This document shows, in pieces, positions 36,565 to 41,531 of a stretch of DNA of 41,531 nucleotides. The position numbers and the translations under genes were made by a program. Position 1 is the first letter of the stretch. Each line of letters opens with the position of its first letter. The stretch is from Betaproteobacteria bacterium (GTDB lineage: Bacteria > Pseudomonadota > Gammaproteobacteria > Burkholderiales > Rhodocyclaceae). The notes under the pieces were generated by a model. That model was not told the origin of the DNA and searched no databases. It saw only the letters and a program-made list of their open reading frames with translations. The stretch covers positions 1 to 41,531 of the forward strand of contig WQZF01000015.1 of assembly GCA_009780885.1 (NCBI GenBank), read 5' to 3'.

Positions 36565-37419
36565 ATGAGCGCAAAAATTCTCGACGGCAATGCGCTGGCC
36601 CGCAGTCTGCGCGCCGATTACAAATCCCGCGCGGCGCTTTTGAGCGCGCAGGGCGTCAAGCCTGGGCTGGCGGTGGTGCTGGTGGGTGAAAACCCGGCCT
36701 CGCAGGTTTATGTGCGCAACAAGGTCAACGCCTGCCTGGAAGCCGGTTTTCATTCGGAGAAGATTCTCTATCCCGCCGACGTTGCGCCGCGCGTCGTGTT
36801 CGAGCGGATCGCCGCGCTGAACGCCGATCCGGCGATTCACGGCATCCTCGTGCAATTGCCGCTGCCGCCGCAGTTCGATTCCGGCGCGGTGCTCGAAGCG
36901 ATTGCGCCGGAAAAGGATGTCGACGGCTTTCACGCCGAAAACGTCGGCGCCCTGGTGCAGGGGCAGCCGCGTTTCATCCCGTGCACGCCTTACGGAATCA
37001 TGAAATTCCTTGAGAGCGCCGGCGTCGATCCGGACGGCAAGGAAGCAGTGGTGATCGGTCGCTCGAACATCGTCGGCAAGCCGATGGCGCTGCTGTTGAC
37101 CGCCGCCAACGCGACCGTGACGGTTTGCCATTCGCGCACCCCCGACCTTGCCGCGCACACGCGCCGCGCCGACATCCTGGTCGCGGCGATCGGCAAGGCG
37201 CGCTTTGTCACTGCCGATATGGTGAAACCCGGCGCGACGGTGATCGATGTCGGGATGAACCGGCTGCCGGACGGCAAGCTGTGCGGCGATGTCGATTTCG
37301 ACGCGGTAAGGGAAATCGCCGGCGCGATTACGCCGGTCCCCGGCGGCGTCGGCCCGATGACCATCACCATGCTGCTCGCCAACACGCTCGAAGCGGCGGA
37401 GCGGGCAGCGGAGCAATGA
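36565..37419 (+). CDS. folD: Bifunctional methylenetetrahydrofolate dehydrogenase/cyclohydrolase
   Basis: FolD makes 10-formyl-THF from methylene-THF in two steps and supplies formyl groups for purine synthesis. The 284-residue protein has YVRNK with catalytic Lys53, [17 protein letters not shown] and the NADP-binding segment [13 protein letters not shown]. The ATG at 36565 is the usual family start; the longer open frame upstream is not coding. It overlaps purE or ends just before it. Confidence 0.95.
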   Translation: MSAKILDGNALARSLRADYKSRAALLSAQGVKPGLAVVLVGENPASQVYVRNKVNACLEAGFHSEKILYPADVAPRVVFERIAALNADPAIHGILVQLPLPPQFDSGAVLEAIAPEKDVDGFHAENVGALVQGQPRFIPCTPYGIMKFLESAGVDPDGKEAVVIGRSNIVGKPMALLLTAANATVTVCHSRTPDLAAHTRRADILVAAIGKARFVTADMVKPGATVIDVGMNRLPDGKLCGDVDFDAVREIAGAITPVPGGVGPMTITMLLANTLEAAERAAEQ

Positions 37420-37421
37420 AC

Positions 37422-37943
37422 ATGAAATCTTCCCCTTCCCCCTCCGCTTCTTCCGCCCCGCTCGTTGGCGTCGTCATGGGTTCCGATTCCGACTGGCCGA
37501 CGATGCGGGCCGCCGCCGCGTTGCTGGAGGAATTCGGCGTCGCGCACGAATGCCGCGTGGTTTCCGCGCACCGCACGCCCGACCTGCTCTTTTCCTACGC
37601 CGAAGAAGCCGCCGCGCGCGGGTTGAAGGCGATCATCGCCGGAGCGGGTGGCGCGGCGCACCTGCCCGGAATGCTGGCGGCGAAAACGGCGGTGCCGGTG
37701 CTCGGCGTGCCGGTGCAATCCCGCGCGCTTTCCGGGCAGGATTCTCTGCTTTCCATCGTGCAGATGCCGAAGGGAATTCCGGTCGCCACCTTCGCCATCG
37801 GCGAGGCCGGCGCCGCCAACGCGGCCTTGTTCGCGGTGGCGATGCTGGCGCGTTTCGACGCGGCGCTGGCGGAAAAACTCGCCGGATTCCGCCGCACGCA
37901 GACCGAAAAGGTATTGGCGATCACGCTGCCGGAGTCCAGTTGA
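37422..37943 (+). CDS. purE: N5-carboxyaminoimidazole ribonucleotide mutase
   Basis: Class I PurE converts N5-CAIR to CAIR in purine synthesis, after PurK. The 173-residue protein shows the phosphate loop [13 protein letters not shown] (about 16-28), catalytic SAHRTPD (about 49-55) and [12 protein letters not shown]. The ATG at 37422 has GGAG at ideal distance; an ATG at 37416, overlapping the folD stop as ATGA, would add two residues. PurK is three genes on, split from purE by a repeat and a thioesterase gene. Confidence 0.94.
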   Translation: MKSSPSPSASSAPLVGVVMGSDSDWPTMRAAAALLEEFGVAHECRVVSAHRTPDLLFSYAEEAAARGLKAIIAGAGGAAHLPGMLAAKTAVPVLGVPVQSRALSGQDSLLSIVQMPKGIPVATFAIGEAGAANAALFAVAMLARFDAALAEKLAGFRRTQTEKVLAITLPESS

Positions 37944-37963
37944 ACATTAGATAATCCAGCATG

Positions 37964-38058
37964 TAGGATGGGTTGAGCGATAGCGAAACCCATCGTCGAC
38001 TCACCGCAAATCTGACTTGTAGTAAATGATGGGTTTCGCTGCGCTCTACCCATCCTAC
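37964..38058. repeat. Repeat module B between purE and the thioesterase gene
   Basis: GTAGGATGGGTTGAGCGATA starts the left arm and CTCTACCCATCCTAC ends the right arm, with a longer spacer than in the other copies. Here it lies inside a run of same-strand genes, not between convergent genes. Confidence 0.88.
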
Positions 38059-38097
38059 ATATTTATTCATAGCATCCTTGCATAACCCGAGACCTCC

Positions 38098-38529
38098 ATG
38101 ACCACTTCCCCCCTCCACGCCCGCATCGAGGCCAGTTTCGTCCGCCAGGGCATGATGCAGCACCTAGGCGCCGAACTGCGGCGCGTCGAGCCTGGCCTGG
38201 TCGAAATCTGGCTACCCTATTCGGACAAGGTGACGCAGCAGCAGGGCGGCTTTCACGGCGGCGCCATCGGCGCGCTGGCCGACATTTCCGGCGGTTACGC
38301 CGCGATGACCACGGTGCCCGAAGACATGGAAGTGACCACGGTGGAATACAAGATCAACTTTCTGAGCGCCTTCCGGGACGGCGCGCTGCGCGCGATCGGT
38401 CGCGTGCTGAAGCCCGGCAAGCGGCTGATCATCACTTCTGTCGAAGTGACGCATGTCGACGAGGCCGGCAACGAAAATCCCTGCGCGTTGATGCAGGAGA
38501 CGATGATGCCGGTGCCCAAGACCTATTGA
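38098..38529 (+). CDS. PaaI-type hotdog-fold thioesterase
   Basis: The 143-residue protein has the hotdog-fold signature GGFHGGAIGALADISGGYAA (about 41-60), where HGG and the acidic Asp form the active site of PaaI-type acyl-CoA thioesterases, and VEYKINFLSAF in the next strand. The substrate is unknown. It lies between purE and purK without any obvious link to purine synthesis. Confidence 0.88.
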   Translation: MTTSPLHARIEASFVRQGMMQHLGAELRRVEPGLVEIWLPYSDKVTQQQGGFHGGAIGALADISGGYAAMTTVPEDMEVTTVEYKINFLSAFRDGALRAIGRVLKPGKRLIITSVEVTHVDEAGNENPCALMQETMMPVPKTY

Positions 38530-38616
38530 TGTTTTGGGAGGAGGCGAACCTGCCCTCACCTCCTCCTTCCGGAATTCCCCGGCGCTTCGCCCCACGCTGC
38601 ACTGATCTCCTCCTCC

Positions 38617-39780
38617 ATGCCTACGATTTCTCCCATCCTCCCCCCTGCCACGCTCGGCTTGCTCGGCGGCGGCCAACTGGGGCGCTTTTTTGTCGCCGCC
38701 GCGCATGAACTGGGATACACCGTCTGGGTGCTCGACCCGGACCCGCACAGTCCCGCCGGGAAAATCGCCGACCGTCACTTGCAGGCGCCCTACGAAGACA
38801 GCGACGCGCTGAAGACGCTGGCGGAACATTGCGCCGCAGTGACCACCGAATTCGAGAACGTTCCCGCCAACACACTGGAAACGCTTGCAAAATCCACCGT
38901 CGTACACCCGTCGGCGCAGGCGGTGTCGATTTGCCAGAACCGCATCGACGAAAAGAATTTTCTGCGCGCGCACGGCCTGCCCTGCGGCGAATTCGCGGCG
39001 ATCCTCAGCGCCGCCGACCTCGACGCGGCAGCGGAGACGCTCTTCCCCGGCATCCTCAAGGCCGCCCGCTTCGGCTACGACGGCAAGGGCCAGGCTTTCG
39101 TCGCCAACCGCGCCGAAGCGCGCGCGGCCTGGGCGGCAATGAATGCGCCGGCAGTGCTGGAGAAGAGACTCAAGCTCGATTACGAAATCTCGGTCGTGCT
39201 CGCGCGCATGGCGAATGGAGAAGTCTGCGCTTTCCCGGCCAGCGAGAATACGCACCGCAACGGCATTCTCGACGTATCGCTCTCCCCGCCGCGCCGCCGT
39301 GCTGGAAAGCACGACGCGATTTGCAGGGAAGCCGCAGCACTGGCCGAAAAAATCGCCGTGGCGCTTTCCTGTGTCGGCACGATGGCGGTGGAATTTTTCG
39401 TTTCCGAAGGCCGGCTGCTGGTCAACGAAATCGCGCCGCGCCCGCACAACAGCGGGCATTTCACGCTGGATGCCTGCGTCACGAACCAGTTTGAGCAACA
39501 AGTGCGGGCACTCTGCGGATTGCCGCCCGGATCGCCGCGCGCGCACACTCCCTCCGCGATGGTGAATCTGCTCGGCGACCTGTGGTACGACGGCGGGAAC
39601 ACTCGCGAGCCGGACTGGTCGAAGTTGTTGCAAGTCCCCAATCTGGCGCTGCACCTCTACGGCAAACACCAGGCCCGTCCGGGCCGGAAGATGGGACATT
39701 TCACTGTGCTCGACGCCGATCCGCAAAGGGCTTGCGACAAGGCAATGGCCGCGCGCGCGGCCATCGGAATCGAAGACTGA
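38617..39780 (+). CDS. purK: N5-carboxyaminoimidazole ribonucleotide synthase
   Basis: This ATP-grasp enzyme (387 residues) carboxylates AIR with ATP and bicarbonate to give N5-CAIR for PurE. Visible segments are GLLGGGQLGRFF (about 13-24), LKAARFGYDGKGQ (about 148-160), VEFFV and NEIAPRPHNSGHFTLDAC (about 270-287). The last gives metal and nucleotide contacts. Ten bases separate it from the Sua5 gene. Confidence 0.95.
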   Translation: MPTISPILPPATLGLLGGGQLGRFFVAAAHELGYTVWVLDPDPHSPAGKIADRHLQAPYEDSDALKTLAEHCAAVTTEFENVPANTLETLAKSTVVHPSAQAVSICQNRIDEKNFLRAHGLPCGEFAAILSAADLDAAAETLFPGILKAARFGYDGKGQAFVANRAEARAAWAAMNAPAVLEKRLKLDYEISVVLARMANGEVCAFPASENTHRNGILDVSLSPPRRRAGKHDAICREAAALAEKIAVALSCVGTMAVEFFVSEGRLLVNEIAPRPHNSGHFTLDACVTNQFEQQVRALCGLPPGSPRAHTPSAMVNLLGDLWYDGGNTREPDWSKLLQVPNLALHLYGKHQARPGRKMGHFTVLDADPQRACDKAMAARAAIGIED

Positions 39781-39790
39781 GCGAAAGACG

Positions 39791-41394
<1,604 letters not shown>

Positions 41395-41426
41395 AGCGGT
41401 TTTTGTTCAAACCTATACGCTCCTTT

Positions 41427-41531
41427 CCCTCTCCCGCCCCTTTGGGGCACCCTCTCCCACAAGTGGGAGAGGGGCAAAAACTCCCCTCGCCCGCTTGCGG
41501 GAGAGGGGCGGGGGGAGAGGGGAATGCGGGC
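41427..41531. repeat. Clover-leaf CTCTCCC repeat at the window end
   Basis: Two hairpins, CCCTCTCCCAC-aa-GTGGGAGAGGG (41450-41473, perfect 11-bp stem) and CCCCTCGCCCGC-tt-GCGGGAGAGGGG (about 41483-41508, one mismatch), lie between outer arms CCCTCTCCCGCCCC (left) and a complementary G-rich run (right, about 41505-41522). The element follows tadA and may help end its transcript. The window edge is close, so the full extent is not seen. Confidence 0.8.

Overview
The window looks like chromosomal DNA of a GC-rich betaproteobacterium, most likely of the Rhodocyclales type. This rests on gene order and families, not on any database search. The order xseA, exbB, exbD, lpxK, a Trm112-like gene, kdsB, adk is a betaproteobacterial core layout. 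A STAS protein sits directly before hslVU, and a pyrophosphate-dependent phosphofructokinase sits beside a proton-pumping pyrophosphatase. No rRNA, tRNA, CRISPR array, transposase or prophage gene was seen.

Layout. 1-2511: GC-rich repeats, a ParD-like/RelE toxin-antitoxin (TA) pair, a stand-alone MoaB/CinA-N-like protein and an EI24/CysZ-like membrane protein, all on the minus strand. 2868-7663: STAS protein, hslV, hslU and a PIN-PhoH ATPase on the plus strand. 7677-9803: terminator, a composite repeat and two convergent TA modules (Phd/ParE and MntA/HepT). 9847-11083: a metallo-beta-lactamase-fold hydrolase and an unrecognised acidic protein. 11112-14663: a four-gene lipid-transport operon of Mla/Mce type (STAS-permease, ATPase, MCE protein, lipoprotein). 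14721-17362: a crotonase-family gene, a composite repeat and xseA. 17363-17775: a structured intergenic region with two inverted perfect DnaA boxes and a good sigma70 promoter. 17776-25179: exbB, exbD, lpxK, Trm112-like, kdsB, adk, PPi-phosphofructokinase and hppA, which join envelope biogenesis to pyrophosphate-based energy metabolism. 25180-26101: the largest non-coding block, built from repeats. 26102-29049: a DUF1016 nuclease gene inserted at the 5' end of ppx, with about 144 bp of ppx duplicated. 29206-32808: DUF3293, NlpC/P60, PEBP and murJ. 33000-36275: an MmeI-like single-chain restriction-modification enzyme and an orphan HicB whose start codon appears to be ATA. 36565-41394: folD, purE, a thioesterase, purK, a Sua5/TsaC protein and tadA.

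The most striking feature is a family of about 78-80 bp, AT-rich, imperfect palindromes (element A), with seven copies in 41.5 kb. Each begins ATTTTCTAAAT, ends with the complement (degenerate in one copy), and carries a small internal palindrome of the form CTACTGTAG. The copies lie between genes, usually just past a 3' end, and one reaches into the stop codon of xseA. In three places A adjoins three other repeat modules (B, C, D) in the fixed order A-B-C-D, in either orientation. I see no gene in the window that could mobilise them.
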